Positions 1 through 9,660 of a stretch of 47,032 bases of DNA are shown here, one piece after another. The translations under genes were made by a program, and so were the position numbers. The DNA is taken from NCBI GenBank assembly GCA_001913845.2, contig MKGP02000081.1, positions 1 through 47,032 of the forward strand, given 5' to 3'. The DNA comes from Limnothrix sp. CACIAM 69d. Lineage in GTDB: Bacteria; Cyanobacteriota; Cyanobacteriia; CACIAM-69d. The notes below the pieces were generated by a model that saw only the letters and a list, made by a program, of their open reading frames with translations, did not search any database and was not told the DNA's origin. How positions within the stretch are numbered: the stretch's first letter is position 1; each line of letters begins with the position of its first letter.

Positions 1-252
1 GGCTCCCAGCACTTGCTCACGGATTTCCAGCGCTCGCCGGTAGAGGGGTTCCGCTGCCTCGTACCGTCCCTGGGATCGATAGAGTTCTGCCAAGTTGTTG
101 AGGCTGGTGGCGGTGGCGGGATGGTCGGCTCCCAGCACTCGCTCACGGATTTCCAGCGATCGCCGCAAGAGGGGTTCCGCTGCTTCGTACCGTCCCTGGG
201 ATTCGTAGAGGTATGCCAAGTTGTTGAGGCTGGTAGCCAGATCCGCCGATCG
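1..252 (-). repeat. 126-bp tandem repeat encoding near-identical TPR units
   Basis: Bases 1-126 and 127-252 are two copies of one 126-bp (42-codon) unit, each beginning ggctcccagcact/c and differing at only a few positions. They encode successive TPRs of the protein at 1-1017, and the array very probably continues past the left edge. Such low divergence suggests recent unit duplication or gene conversion. Confidence 0.9.
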
Positions 253-1017
253 CTCGTGGGTTTCGTAGAGCGCGATCGCCCGTTGGAAATAGGCTTCGGC
301 GGGAATCGCTTCCTCGGGCCCCCGACCCGCTCGGTAGCGATCAGCATAGCGATCGCCCAACTGTCGCAGCAAATCCGCCACGGCCAAGCTGTTGGGGCCG
401 AGCTGGGTTTCGGCGGCGGCCAGGGAAGCTTCCAAGTCTGCGATCGACAGGCTGCCTGCATCGTTGCTGTCTGAGGGTTGCAGCTCGATCCGCTCCGGGA
501 TGATCTCGGATGGGCTGACCGCTGCCTGAGTCACCACCTTGAACAAAAACACACCGTCGCGCCAGCTCCAAAAGTCCGGGGCCTTTTTGGGCAGCTCCGG
601 CAACAGCCGCTCCGGCAACCACAGCACGATCGGCAAGGCAAACTCCCGCAGCGCCTCCCGCGTCCACTGCAAATAGCCCAGGAATTTCTCGATCGGCTCC
701 GGCCCCGTCAAGCCCAGCGCCTCGCTGCCCGTCACCGTCACCACGATCGGCAAGCTGGGGTCAGTCACATCAGCCAAGGCTCGGGCCACGGCCTGATGCA
801 AGCTGGGTTCCGTCGCATCCAACCGCACTCGCAGCGGCTGGGCTTGGCCTTGCAACTCCGCTTCATAGCGATCGATCCAGGCCAGTCGTTGGCGATCGTT
901 ATCGCAACTGGCCAACAGCACCTGTAATTGCCCCAGCCCCATTTCCAATGAGGCAATCAGGCGATCGTAGGTGCGATCGTTCCCGTTGGTTGTTTCTGGC
1001 CGGTCGTCAGGATTCAT
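1..1017 (-). CDS. TPR protein with STAND-like N-terminal domain (C-terminus beyond window)
   Basis: The frame is open from the ATG at 1017 (MNPDDRPETT...) to the left edge, giving 339 codons with no stop. Residues 1 to about 165 form a globular domain ending in PIVLWLPE... and APDFWSWRDGVFLF. I recognise this pattern from cyanobacterial TPR proteins; it has no visible Walker A and resembles degenerate STAND/NTPase-like modules. A linker of about 25 residues follows, then from about residue 185 an array of TPRs of the kinesin-light-chain/NB-ARC-associated 42-residue type (SLNNLA-YxSQGRYEAAEPLxRRxLEIRE-VLGA). The ATG overlaps the TGA of the ATPase gene (ATGA), so the two are probably translationally coupled. 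The likely role is a sensor or scaffold partner of that ATPase. Family recognition is from memory; function is inferred. Confidence 0.8.
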   Translation of the reverse strand, partial: MNPDDRPETTNGNDRTYDRLIASLEMGLGQLQVLLASCDNDRQRLAWIDRYEAELQGQAQPLRVRLDATEPSLHQAVARALADVTDPSLPIVVTVTGSEALGLTGPEPIEKFLGYLQWTREALREFALPIVLWLPERLLPELPKKAPDFWSWRDGVFLFKVVTQAAVSPSEIIPERIELQPSDSNDAGSLSIADLEASLAAAETQLGPNSLAVADLLRQLGDRYADRYRAGRGPEEAIPAEAYFQRAIALYETHERSADLATSLNNLAYLYESQGRYEAAEPLLRRSLEIRERVLGADHPATATSLNNLAELYRSQGRYEAAEPLYRRALEIREQVLGA

Positions 1018-2336
1018 CAGCCAATTCGCTGCTCAATGCGCAACTGATCTATTAGCAAAGGATGTACGTCATACCAGCTTTCTTTGTTGCGATATTCGAT
1101 CACATACACACCATGCAACATCTCCAAAAACGCTTCGGCTTTTGGATCATCCGGCTGGTAGTTGCAATAGATTTGCTCCAAAATTTCGCGATCGGTTTTG
1201 CCCAGCGTAATCGACATTTCATTACGCAGCGAATCCAGCGCCTCTTGCAAAATGCTCTGATCGATTTGGGTTTGGCTAATGTCTTTGCCTCGCCGTTGTC
1301 GAACTCGCAATTCTACCCGCATTAATCGACAACATTCCTTGGCAATCCGAATCAACTCGCGATTGACTCCGCCGCTATACAGCACAATTTTTTCGGCGAC
1401 TCCCTCAGCCAATAAATCTGGCGCAACCCGGCGATGAAGAATTTGCAATAGGGTCTTGAATTTTTCAGGCACGGGCTGACCATCGGCCCGATGACTGTCG
1501 TGCTTGGCAAACAGCTTCAACACGGGCATCACGTAAATGCTGGTGCTGGTTTCCGTTTCCAGATGACTCTTCAGCCGGGTATCACGAATCGTGGCGATCG
1601 GGATCGTATAAATCACCGTGAAGTTGGGTTCGAGCAGCGCTTTCAGATTCCGATAAAAAATCTCGTCAATCTGCGTCAGTTCCAGCTTGTCTAGATCATC
1701 AATCACCGCCAGAATTTTGCGACCACTAGCAAGCTGAATTTCTGTGGCGATATTATTGATCGTATCGATTAAGTCTCGAAGGTCTTTTGTAAATTCAGTC
1801 TTGATTTCTTCGCGCATTTTGGCATCGGTCTTCAGCTTGGTTTTCAGCAAGCCGAACAAATCAAAGCCCACTTCTGCTTCACCACTGACCGATGCTTCTT
1901 CGATGTGGGTGCGGGTTTTAAACCAATTGCGAAAGGCTTTGATCTTGCTGGGCGAAATCGCGATTTTCTCGGATTCAGCCTTGGCCATCAATTGCACGGC
2001 CATGGTGAACAAAATATTGATGTGATTGATCGAGTAACTTTCGATCAAATCCGCGATCGAGAAAAAGACCGTGAAATAGCGATCGCTCATCATCTTGGCA
2101 AACTCAGCCAACACTGTGGATTTGCCGCAGCCCCGATGGCCCGCAAAGATGAACTGATTGTCTGGCTCGGTGCTGTCTTCCACGAGCTGCTCCAATTCCG
2201 CCAAGCAGCGATCGTTGTAGCTCACCCCAAAGTTTTTCCAATCCTGATCGGCCACCAGGGGTTGAAGCTGCAAGTTTTGGAAGGCTTTTTGGAAGGCTGC
2301 CGCACGGGCAACGCTGGCCGAAGATGCTTCAGACAT
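1017..2336 (-). CDS. P-loop ATPase with C-terminal winged helix, partner of TPR protein
   Basis: A 439-residue protein. The Walker A motif GHRGCGKST lies at residues 66-74 and Walker B ILAVIDDLDKL at about 208-218. It is followed by an arginine-rich sensor-like stretch and by GGVNRELIRIAKE, which resembles a sensor-2 helix. The C-terminal 80 residues (about 355-439, including YVIEYRNKESWYDVHPLL) look like a winged helix. This layout fits STAND/Orc-like AAA+ switch ATPases rather than transporters. Its stop TGA overlaps the ATG of the downstream TPR gene. I chose the ATG at 2336 although no strong Shine-Dalgarno is visible. A module of ATPase plus TPR sensor suggests an NLR-like signalling or defence role, but no effector domain can be seen inside the window. 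The function is an inference. Confidence 0.8.
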   Translation of the reverse strand: MSEASSASVARAAAFQKAFQNLQLQPLVADQDWKNFGVSYNDRCLAELEQLVEDSTEPDNQFIFAGHRGCGKSTVLAEFAKMMSDRYFTVFFSIADLIESYSINHINILFTMAVQLMAKAESEKIAISPSKIKAFRNWFKTRTHIEEASVSGEAEVGFDLFGLLKTKLKTDAKMREEIKTEFTKDLRDLIDTINNIATEIQLASGRKILAVIDDLDKLELTQIDEIFYRNLKALLEPNFTVIYTIPIATIRDTRLKSHLETETSTSIYVMPVLKLFAKHDSHRADGQPVPEKFKTLLQILHRRVAPDLLAEGVAEKIVLYSGGVNRELIRIAKECCRLMRVELRVRQRRGKDISQTQIDQSILQEALDSLRNEMSITLGKTDREILEQIYCNYQPDDPKAEAFLEMLHGVYVIEYRNKESWYDVHPLLIDQLRIEQRIG

Positions 2337-2666
2337 GGGAAACCACAGACGAGATAACGAGCAAGAAACCGAGCAATCTGCCCTCGGGTTTAATGACCCT
2401 AGACGATGGGGGCGATTGTCGCCATTGTGCCACAGGGGCGCTGGCCAAGATTAGCTTGCTTGATCCTCACCATGGGATTGGGTCAATCATAGCCCGCACC
2501 AATTGCTGAGTGCCTGCGGGCGCTTTGACAGGGGATCAGGAACTGCCAACCGATCGCCCAAGACGGAACCATGGGACAAATCGAGCGAGATTTTGCGGAA
2601 GATCGGCGCTTGTGTTAAACCGCTAGAGGGTTAATCAACCGGAAATTGGCGCTGAGGAGCTTGGGG
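2337..2666. other. Divergent intergenic region
   Basis: About 330 bp between the divergent ATPase gene and the DUF3536 gene. It must hold both promoters. No clear sigma-70 box pair, RNA gene or repeat was recognised. Confidence 0.5.
2654..2659 (+). promoter_or_regulatory. Ribosome binding site GAGGAG deciding the DUF3536 start
   Basis: GAGGAG lies 7 nt before the ATG at 2667. This supports 2667 over the in-frame TTG at 2646, which lies upstream of the Shine-Dalgarno. Confidence 0.6.
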
Positions 2667-5351
2667 ATGGCAAAACGATCGAACGAAGGTACCGTCGCAG
2701 TTCCCGTTTCGCCCATGCCCGATCGCCCCGCTTCTGGGGTTTATGTGGTGGTGCATGGGCATTTCTATCAACCCCCGCGCGAAAATCCTTATCTAGAAGC
2801 GATCGTGCGGCAGCCCAGCGCGGCCCCTTGCCACGACTGGAATGAGCGGGTTTATCGGGAATGCTATCGACCCAATGCCTTCGCCCGAATTTTTAATGAT
2901 TCGGGGGCGATCGTGGGGCTGGTGAACAATTTTGAGTGGATGAGCTTCAATGCGGGGCCCACGCTGCTGAGTTGGTTGGAGCGGTTTGATCCGGCCACCT
3001 ATGCTCGAATTTTGGAGGGCGATCGCCTGAGTGTGAAGCGGTTGGGGGGTCATGGCAACGCGATCGCTCAGGTCTATAACCACATCATCATGCCCCTGGC
3101 CAATCGGCGGGATAAGCAAACCCAGGTGCGATGGGGCGTGGCGGATTTTCGATCGCGCTTTGGTCGCTCACCCGAAGGCATTTGGCTGGCGGAAACGGCC
3201 GTGGATTACGCCACCCTTGATGTGCTGATCGACGAGGGCATTAAGTTTGTGATTTTTGCCCCATCCCAGGCCCAGCGCTGCCGGCCGCTACCCACGGAAG
3301 CCGATCCGGAGCCGGATTGGCTGGATGTGGGATCGGGGCAAATTGACCCCACGCGGTCCTATCGGTGCTTTGTGCCCAAGGGAGGGGAACCGGAGCCGAT
3401 CGACCCGGCAGCGCCTTCGGATCCAGCGGCCACCTTGGCCCGCGATCGCTACATTGATCTGTTTTTCTACGATGGGCCGATTTCCGGCGACATGGGTTTT
3501 GGCGATGTGCTGACCAGTGCCGCTTCCTTTGCCGATCGGTTGGGATCGGCGGTGCGGGCCGATCGCCCCAGCCAGGTAATTTCCGTGGCCACCGACGGGG
3601 AAACCTTCGGTCACCACAAGCGCGATAAGGAAAAATGCTTGGCCTATGCCCTCACCATGGAGTTTCCGGGGCGGGGTTGGTGTACCACCAATTTTGCCCA
3701 TTACCTGAGCCTGCACCCGCCGGAGTGGGAGGTGGCCATGAAGCCGGTGACGGCCTGGAGCTGTTCCCACGGGGTCGATCGCTGGCAGGACGATTGCGGT
3801 TGTGGCGGCGGCGGCGGCTGGCACCAGCGCTGGCGGCGACCATTGCGGGACAGTTTGAATTATTTGCGCGATCGACTGGTGGCGGTGTTTGAACGCTATG
3901 CCACGCCGCTGCTGCGGGATCCTTGGCAGGCCCGCGATGAATATATCGAGTTGGTTTTGGATCGATCGCCCGATCGGATCACAGCGTTTTTGGAACGTCA
4001 TCGGGCCCGCCCCCTGTCAGCCCAGGAGCGAATCGATGCCCTGCGGCTGTTGGAAATGCAGCGCCATGCCCTGTTGATGTTCACCAGTTGCGGCTGGTTT
4101 TTTGAGGAAATTTCTCGCCCGGAAGGGGTGCAGATTTTGCGCTATGCCAGCCGGGCGATCGAGCTGGCGGCCGAAGTGGCCGGGGTGAATTTAGAGCCGG
4201 ACTTTGTGGCCCAACTGGCGGCGGCCCCCAGCAACGTGCCGGAATTTGGCGACGGGGCGGAGGTTTATCGACAGTTGGTTTTGGATGATCATGTTAGCTT
4301 TGAGCAGGTGGTGGCGGCCCATGCGATCGGCTCTTTGATTCCCAACCAACCGCGCCAAAGCCGCACCTATTGCTACACGATCGAGCAGCAGGATTACCAA
4401 CTGCAACGGCTGGGATCCCTGGCGTTGGCCGTGGGCGAGTTGGTGGTGACTTCGGATATTGCGGGCGAGTCTGCCCATTTTGTCTTTGGAGCCTTGCACT
4501 TGGGCGGTTGGGATTTTCACTGTTGTGTGCAGCCGTTCCAAGGCCGATTAGCCTACAGCAAGCTGAAGGAGCGGCTGTTTGCGGCGCTGGAGTCCGCCAG
4601 TGCGGCCCAGGTGGTCTTGGCCTTGAGTGCCACCATGGGCGGCCAGTCCCGGGGATTTGCCTTGGCGGATCTCTGCGCGGAGGATCGCGATCGGCTGATG
4701 CGGGTGCTAGTACAGGAAACGACGGCAAGACTGGACACGCTGTACGATCGCGCCTATCGCGACAACTGCGGGATCATGACCCGGTTTTATCGAGATGCGC
4801 TGCCGGTTCCCCGCGAATTACAGGTGGCGGCGGAGTTGGCCTTGGGTCAGCGGGTGTTGACCTTGGTGCAGCGGTTGGCCGGCGAGTTGGAAACTTGGCC
4901 CTTGGCAGCGATCGAGGCCGGGCCGGGAACGCTAACGGAGTTGGAAGCGGTGGCCGCCGAAGCCCAGCGCCTGCACTGTCAATTGGATGGATTGGAAATT
5001 GCCCCTTGGATTACGAGGGCGATCGGGCGGTTGCTGGAACGGGCAGTGGGCTTGGTGGAAACGGAACTGAGCGGGCATCCTGCCGCCGACCCAGAGCAGT
5101 CCCTAGGCGGGTTTCGGGTGGCCGTGGATGCGATCGAGCGACTCACCAGCCTCAGCCGATCGCTTCAACTCACCTTAGATCTAGATTTGGTGCAGGAACG
5201 GCTCTTTTTCTGGTGGCAGGGTTCGATGGCCGCTGCACCATTTGATGATCGGTGGTTGGGCTGTTTGGGCGATTTGGGTCAAGCCTTGGCCGTGCGGCTG
5301 CGACCGGGCCCCTACAGCAATTTGCTGATCGATCGCCCCCGATCATCTTGA
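2667..5351 (+). CDS. DUF3536 / glycoside hydrolase family 57-like protein
   Basis: An 894-residue protein starting [10 protein letters not shown]. The N-terminal half carries the GH57-type hallmark [16 protein letters not shown], followed by [16 protein letters not shown] and [10 protein letters not shown] (the region of the GH57 catalytic nucleophile glutamate) and DGETFGHHK. The C-terminal half is the helix-rich DUF3536 region typical of cyanobacterial homologues. GH57 members act on alpha-glucans such as starch and glycogen, so a role in cytoplasmic glucan metabolism is plausible, but the substrate cannot be read from sequence. No signal peptide is visible. It is transcribed alone, divergently from the ATPase/TPR unit, with radC 190 bp downstream on the same strand. 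The length is normal for the family and the frame is intact. Confidence 0.88.
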   Translation: MAKRSNEGTVAVPVSPMPDRPASGVYVVVHGHFYQPPRENPYLEAIVRQPSAAPCHDWNERVYRECYRPNAFARIFNDSGAIVGLVNNFEWMSFNAGPTLLSWLERFDPATYARILEGDRLSVKRLGGHGNAIAQVYNHIIMPLANRRDKQTQVRWGVADFRSRFGRSPEGIWLAETAVDYATLDVLIDEGIKFVIFAPSQAQRCRPLPTEADPEPDWLDVGSGQIDPTRSYRCFVPKGGEPEPIDPAAPSDPAATLARDRYIDLFFYDGPISGDMGFGDVLTSAASFADRLGSAVRADRPSQVISVATDGETFGHHKRDKEKCLAYALTMEFPGRGWCTTNFAHYLSLHPPEWEVAMKPVTAWSCSHGVDRWQDDCGCGGGGGWHQRWRRPLRDSLNYLRDRLVAVFERYATPLLRDPWQARDEYIELVLDRSPDRITAFLERHRARPLSAQERIDALRLLEMQRHALLMFTSCGWFFEEISRPEGVQILRYASRAIELAAEVAGVNLEPDFVAQLAAAPSNVPEFGDGAEVYRQLVLDDHVSFEQVVAAHAIGSLIPNQPRQSRTYCYTIEQQDYQLQRLGSLALAVGELVVTSDIAGESAHFVFGALHLGGWDFHCCVQPFQGRLAYSKLKERLFAALESASAAQVVLALSATMGGQSRGFALADLCAEDRDRLMRVLVQETTARLDTLYDRAYRDNCGIMTRFYRDALPVPRELQVAAELALGQRVLTLVQRLAGELETWPLAAIEAGPGTLTELEAVAAEAQRLHCQLDGLEIAPWITRAIGRLLERAVGLVETELSGHPAADPEQSLGGFRVAVDAIERLTSLSRSLQLTLDLDLVQERLFFWWQGSMAAAPFDDRWLGCLGDLGQALAVRLRPGPYSNLLIDRPRSS

Positions 5352-5457
5352 GCCGCTTGGCAGCGATCTGAATCGATCAGGGTCAATCCGAGGCGATCGC
5401 CCCAAAGCCGATCTTGTCGGGCCGTTGTATATCCTGACCCGGATTGCAAAAATCTCC

Positions 5458-5474
5458 GATATCTCTGAGATATC
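5458..5474. promoter_or_regulatory. 17-bp perfect palindrome upstream of radC, possible operator
   Basis: GATATCTC, one base, then GAGATATC form perfect 8-bp arms about 70 bp before the radC ATG, in the spacer after the DUF3536 gene. It could bind a dimeric repressor. No named regulator was matched. Confidence 0.35.
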
Positions 5475-5541
5475 AGAGGTTTATCCTGCTTTTGTGGCAG
5501 CAGTTTTCAGTATCATAAAGGGCGGTCAAAATGTCAGCCCT

Positions 5542-6273
5542 ATGACCTACAACCCTCGGATTCAGGATCTACCGGCCACAGAGCGCCCCCGGGAGCGGTT
5601 GGCCGCCTTTGGCCCCCGTAGCCTCTCGAATGCGGAACTATTGGCTATTTTGCTGGGCACGGGCCAAGGGCCGGGCAAACTCTCCGCCGTGGGGCTAGGG
5701 CAACTGATTTTGCAAACCTTGGGGGGCGATCGCCAGGATCCGCTGGCCGTCTTGCGCGATGCGTCCTTGGCGGAACTGACCCAAATTCACGGGGTGGGCG
5801 ATGCCAAGGCTACGGCAATTTTGGCGGCGGTGGAGTTGGGCAAGCGGATTTTGCAAACCCGACCGCTCGATCGAGCCTTAATTGACACCCCAGCCGCCGC
5901 CGCTGCTGCCCTCAGTCAGGACTTGATGTGGCAACCGCAGGAACGGTTCGCCCTGTTGTTGTTAGATCCCAAAAATCGACTCCTAGCCACCCAAGTCCTG
6001 ACGATCGGGACGGAAACCCAAACCCTGGCCCATCCTCGCGATATTTTTCGGGAGTTGATTCGTCAGGGCGCTGCCGCCTGCATTGTGGCCCACAATCACC
6101 CCTCGGGTGACCTAACCCCCAGCCCTGAGGATTTGACCCTCACGCAGCAGCTTTTGGCAGGGGCCCATTTTCTGGAGCTGCCGCTGTTGGATCATTTGGT
6201 GGTGGGCTATGGGGAATTTCGCAGCCTGCGCGAGACCACCGATCTTTGGGCCGCCTATCCCGACATGGGCTAA
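5542..6273 (+). CDS. radC: RadC family protein (JAB/MPN domain)
   Basis: A 243-residue protein starting [20 protein letters not shown], the standard RadC N-terminus. The frame extends upstream to 5425, but that part reads through the palindromic spacer and is not RadC-like. The N-terminal half holds a helix-hairpin-helix-like segment ([20 protein letters not shown]). The C-terminal JAB/MPN domain has the JAMM metal site, with His184, His186, Ser194 and Asp197 in [14 protein letters not shown]. RadC was named for DNA repair, but its biochemical role is unsettled; MPN domains are often metalloproteases. The length matches cyanobacterial RadC. It converges with the GNAT gene across a palindromic repeat. 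Confidence 0.93.
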   Translation: MTYNPRIQDLPATERPRERLAAFGPRSLSNAELLAILLGTGQGPGKLSAVGLGQLILQTLGGDRQDPLAVLRDASLAELTQIHGVGDAKATAILAAVELGKRILQTRPLDRALIDTPAAAAAALSQDLMWQPQERFALLLLDPKNRLLATQVLTIGTETQTLAHPRDIFRELIRQGAAACIVAHNHPSGDLTPSPEDLTLTQQLLAGAHFLELPLLDHLVVGYGEFRSLRETTDLWAAYPDMG

Positions 6274-6275
6274 GC

Positions 6276-6348
6276 GGATCTCTGAAAAGCCAGCACTGTT
6301 ACCTTGTGGATCCCATCAACGGCGGAGACAAGGGGCTTAAGCCCCTTG
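6276..6348. repeat. Interspersed palindromic repeat, copy 1 (radC/GNAT spacer)
   Basis: The block begins GGATCTCTGAAAAGCCAG and ends in the palindrome core CAAGGGGCTTAAGCCCCTTG (6329-6348). The same block, inverted and slightly diverged, lies at 7792-7859 beyond the GNAT gene. It sits between two convergent genes and could also act as a hairpin terminator, although no T-tract follows. Confidence 0.8.
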
Positions 6349-6415
6349 CCCCAACAACTCTTCGTGCTTTGCCAGTACCCTAAGTCACTGCTCAGACATG
6401 CTCTAAGACACTAGC

Positions 6416-7603
6416 TCAGGATTGGGCGGGCGGCTCTGGCGCTTCGGGATTCTCCGGGGGATCTTCCGGCGGGTCAAAGGTGGGCCCATCCCAAGCACTC
6501 GACCAATAGACCCGACCGCCGCCGGTCATTGGTTTGGCCGGTTGCCAGCCGTTCAGCATCTCTTGCAGGGCATCCAAGGAGATCGATCGAGTCTCCCGCA
6601 GCTTGTGCCAAACCGATCGCGACAGCAGCAGGGAATGCTCAAACCGCTCGGCCCCAATGCTTTCCAGGTAGGCCTCCCGCTCCGGCTGGTAGTCCGCAGA
6701 AGCCAGCAAGAGGGGCAAATCGGGATTGAGCGATCGGGTAATCCGCGCCATTTGAGCCATCAACTCGGGATAGAGCCAGGTATAGGCCGGATGCACGGTT
6801 AACTCGGCCCGATGGGGCAGCGCTGCATATCGGTGCGATCGCACTTGGAAATAGCCGATCGCGGCTTTCCGTTGGGGTTCAAACACATAACCCATCGTGG
6901 TTTCCAGCCCATCTATCCGCTGCCGGGTGTCCGCCAGGGCCGCCAACCAATCCGCCTTGAAGTCATCGACGCGCAAATCAAAGGCCTGGCGCACATGGGG
7001 GGGCATGGCCGCCGTGTCGAGTTGGTAAAGCAAGGGCGCATCGGCATTGCCCACCGGCATCAGGTTGGGCAAGTCTGGTTCCCGCTCCGCCAGGGCCGTG
7101 AGGGCGGCCGGCGGAATCGACCAATAGGTTAATTGGGCGATCGGCTGGAATCCGTTTTGGCGATAGAGTGCCAGGGCATCTTTGCCATGCACATTCACCT
7201 CCAGCATCCAGGTGCGTGCTTCCCAAATGGTTTCAAAGCAGTAGCGCAACAGCTCGGAACCAATGCCCTGGCTGCGACATTCCGGCATCACGGCCACCTG
7301 CTTCACACGCCAAGTGCTGCGCGATCGATTCACGGGCATCACCGCGATCGCCCCGCAAACCCGCCGATCGCGCTCGGCCACACTGGCCCGTAACCGTCGC
7401 TGGCTGGGGGCCATCATATCCATCAGTGCCGATAAGCCATACCAAGTGCGCAGCCGCGACCAATCCACCCCCGCCGTTTCCAGGGGGCTTCCTAGCCCGT
7501 CAAAGTCCGCTGAGTCCGCCGCAAGCTGGGCGATCGCATCCAAATCGCGATATTGGGCCCCTCGCAGGACAAGATCGGCATTTTGAGGCAAAAAAGCAGG
7601 CAT
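6416..7603 (-). CDS. GNAT family N-acetyltransferase
   Basis: A 395-residue protein. The N-terminal half is a GNAT domain with the acetyl-CoA-binding motif QVAVMPECRSQGIGSELLR around residues 102-120 (R-x-x-G-I-G), followed by LEVNVHGKDALALYRQNGF, the usual beta5/alpha4 region. The C-terminal half (about 190-360) resembles a second, degenerate acyltransferase-like fold, and the last 25 residues are Pro/Glu-rich. The acceptor substrate cannot be deduced. The gene is monocistronic and enclosed by inverted copies of an intergenic palindromic repeat (6276-6348 and 7792-7859). Confidence 0.85.
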   Translation of the reverse strand: MPAFLPQNADLVLRGAQYRDLDAIAQLAADSADFDGLGSPLETAGVDWSRLRTWYGLSALMDMMAPSQRRLRASVAERDRRVCGAIAVMPVNRSRSTWRVKQVAVMPECRSQGIGSELLRYCFETIWEARTWMLEVNVHGKDALALYRQNGFQPIAQLTYWSIPPAALTALAEREPDLPNLMPVGNADAPLLYQLDTAAMPPHVRQAFDLRVDDFKADWLAALADTRQRIDGLETTMGYVFEPQRKAAIGYFQVRSHRYAALPHRAELTVHPAYTWLYPELMAQMARITRSLNPDLPLLLASADYQPEREAYLESIGAERFEHSLLLSRSVWHKLRETRSISLDALQEMLNGWQPAKPMTGGGRVYWSSAWDGPTFDPPEDPPENPEAPEPPAQS

Positions 7604-8400
7604 CGCGCAGCCGCTCCCACATGGCAGGTTGCTCCTACTTTAGCGGTTTTGCTTCCCCGGTGGGGCAACCGTTGGCCAATCCCGATCGCCTCCCACGGGC
7701 AACCGTTCTGTGATCTGGGCTGGGGTCTCAATTTGTCGTGGGGGCAAGGGGCTTAAGCTCCTTGTCTCTGCCCTTAAGCCCCTTGTCTCTGCCCTTAAGC
7801 CCCTTGTCTCTGCCGTTGACGAGATCCACAAGGTAACAGTTCTGGCTTTTCAGAGATCCCCTTAGTTCATATCGGGATAAACGGCCCAAAGATTGGGTGG
7901 GTCATTCAGCCCCTTCCTTAACCGCTATTCAAGCCGTTGGATTGGTTATTTTCGATTTTACACTTTCGATTTCTGATTCAAGAATCGCCTGATTCTTTAT
8001 TCATCAACTTTTCAATTTTTAGTGGCTTACATCCAAATTCTTAATTGTCACAAGCTTCCAAAATCAGAAAATTAAACACCCTGACTCGCAGCTTCAAGTA
8101 GTTGCAAACCTGACAGATTGGTAACTGGCCCATGCCAGGAAACCAATTAGGAACTGCAATTGTCTGATGAAGTAACTGAAAAGGAAAAAAAGGAAAACTC
8201 CGAATTGAGATGGAATTTGGTGATTTTGAAAAGCTTGGCCCAGTTAAAAATTGCCAGTTCTTCAACTGTCCACCACTCCGATCTCCGGATTTCAACCCCC
8301 TTTTCAGAAGTAGTCAAAGAAGCCCGCAGAAAGCTTCCTTCAGAATTTTCTCAGGGGACTCCCGATCGGGTTCCCTGTTCGCTCCTCAGGATTTAAAACC
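7604..8400. other. Long divergent spacer, partly AT-rich
   Basis: About 800 bp between the divergent GNAT and SLH genes. The left part holds the repeat cluster 7745-7859. From 7950 to 8300 it is markedly AT-rich compared with the genes. The short frames here lack codon bias or recognisable motifs. Promoters for both genes must lie here and a long 5' leader for the SLH gene is possible. No RNA gene was recognised. Confidence 0.5.
7745..7859. repeat. Interspersed palindromic repeat, copy 2, with 21-bp tandem half units
   Basis: An imperfect palindrome (caaggggcttaagctccttg, 7745-7764) is followed by two 21-bp units cccttaagccccttgtctctg (7771-7791 and 7792-7812). Next comes the rest of the block, ending cttttcagagatcc (to 7859). 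The segment 7792-7859 is the reverse complement of 6276-6348 with a few changes. Confidence 0.8.
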
Positions 8401-9660
8401 ATGCTGAATCGCAATCGCTGGAAAGCCGCCGCCGCTCTGTTGATGACCTTTGGCATGAACGTCACCACCATCACCCCGATGCTGGTTGCTCCTTTGGCTG
8501 CTCCTGCTCCGGCCGTGGCTCAAAGTATTTCATTCCCCGATGTACCTGCGAATCATTGGGCCAGTGATTACATCCACGCACTGGTTTCTCAAAACATTTT
8601 GGCGGGTTTTCCCGATGGCACTTTCCGCCCCGATGCACCGGTCACTCGGGCAGAATTTTCAGCCATGTTGCGCAAGGTTTATCAACGGGGCAGCATCCGC
8701 AGCGCGATCAATTTTGTGGATGTGCCCAGCAGCCATTGGGCCTATGATGCCATTCGCCGCGCCTATGAGATGGGCTTTGTTTCTGGTTATCCCGATGGCA
8801 TTTTCTTGCCGGAACAAAATATTCCGCGCGAACAGGTTTTGGTGGCGCTGACTAATGGTTTGAACTATCAAGCAGCGGCTCCCACGGAACAGGTTTTAGG
8901 CAATTTTGCGGATAGTGGGGCCATTTCCAATTTTGCTCGCGGCCCGATCGCGGCCGCCACTGAAAAACGGATGGTGGTGAACTATCCGAACGTCAGCTAT
9001 TTGAACCCTGGGCGCAATGCCACCCGAGCGGAAGTGGCGGCTTTTCTCTACCAAGCCTTGACCAGTGAGGGACGAGTGGCGACTCTGAGTTCGCCTTATA
9101 TTGCCAATGCCCAAACCGTGGCCACCAACTATCGGATTGCGGCGGGCACATCCCTTCCTGTGAGCTACATGAAGGAAAAAATCCTGCTGATGCCGGATGA
9201 AACCTTGCCGGTGACTTTTAATGTGCGCAACAACATCACCACCACTACGGGTCAGGTGTTGATTCCGGCGGGCAGCCAAGTGAAGGGCAATCTGCGGCCG
9301 GCCGGCGACAAGGCAACGCAGTTTGTGGCGCAGGAAATTGTGATGCCCGATGGTTCAACGCGATCCCTGAAGGCTACGTCCAGTGTGATTACAACAACGG
9401 AAACGGTACGCAAGGGGGCTGACCTGGGCCGGTTGCTGAAGAACACGGCGATCGGGACGGCGGCGGCGGCGGCCATCTCGGCGGTGACGGGCGATCGGGC
9501 GATCGCCACGGAAGAGTTGCTGATCGGTGCGGGTGGCGGTGCGCTTCTGAGCCTGATCGAACGGTTCTTGGGTCGCAACAGCATCGATGTGCTGGTGGTG
9601 CAACCGGAAACGAATCTGAACCTGACCCTCACGGATGATTTTGTGGTGGCGGCTCGCTAG
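8401..9660 (+). CDS. Exported SLH-domain protein with TrbI/VirB10-like C-terminus
   Basis: A 419-residue protein. It has an N-terminal signal peptide (basic MLNRNRWK, hydrophobic stretch, APAVA-Q cleavage near 40/41). Three S-layer-homology repeats follow at about 44-225, each with the FPDVPxxHWAxxxI pattern, an F/YPDGxFxPxxxxTRAE pattern or both. SLH repeats bind cell-wall polymers or outer-membrane-linked polysaccharide. The C-terminal part, from about residue 245, contains ILIPAGSQVKG-like and RGADLGRLL segments, then an Ala/Gly-rich hydrophobic stretch (AIGTAAAAAISAVTG) and a final beta-rich tail. This resembles the TrbI/VirB10-like fold found in cyanobacterial SLH proteins. It is probably a periplasmic or envelope structural protein, and a single-gene unit. 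Confidence 0.85.
   Translation: MLNRNRWKAAAALLMTFGMNVTTITPMLVAPLAAPAPAVAQSISFPDVPANHWASDYIHALVSQNILAGFPDGTFRPDAPVTRAEFSAMLRKVYQRGSIRSAINFVDVPSSHWAYDAIRRAYEMGFVSGYPDGIFLPEQNIPREQVLVALTNGLNYQAAAPTEQVLGNFADSGAISNFARGPIAAATEKRMVVNYPNVSYLNPGRNATRAEVAAFLYQALTSEGRVATLSSPYIANAQTVATNYRIAAGTSLPVSYMKEKILLMPDETLPVTFNVRNNITTTTGQVLIPAGSQVKGNLRPAGDKATQFVAQEIVMPDGSTRSLKATSSVITTTETVRKGADLGRLLKNTAIGTAAAAAISAVTGDRAIATEELLIGAGGGALLSLIERFLGRNSIDVLVVQPETNLNLTLTDDFVVAAR

Noticed and set aside
13-474. 153-codon plus-strand frame at the left edge
   Set aside because: It is antisense to the TPR gene, and its repeated translation simply reflects the 126-bp TPR units.
8041-8295. 84-codon minus frame in the AT-rich spacer before the SLH gene
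   Set aside because: There is no motif or codon bias, and competing frames of similar length lie on the other strand.
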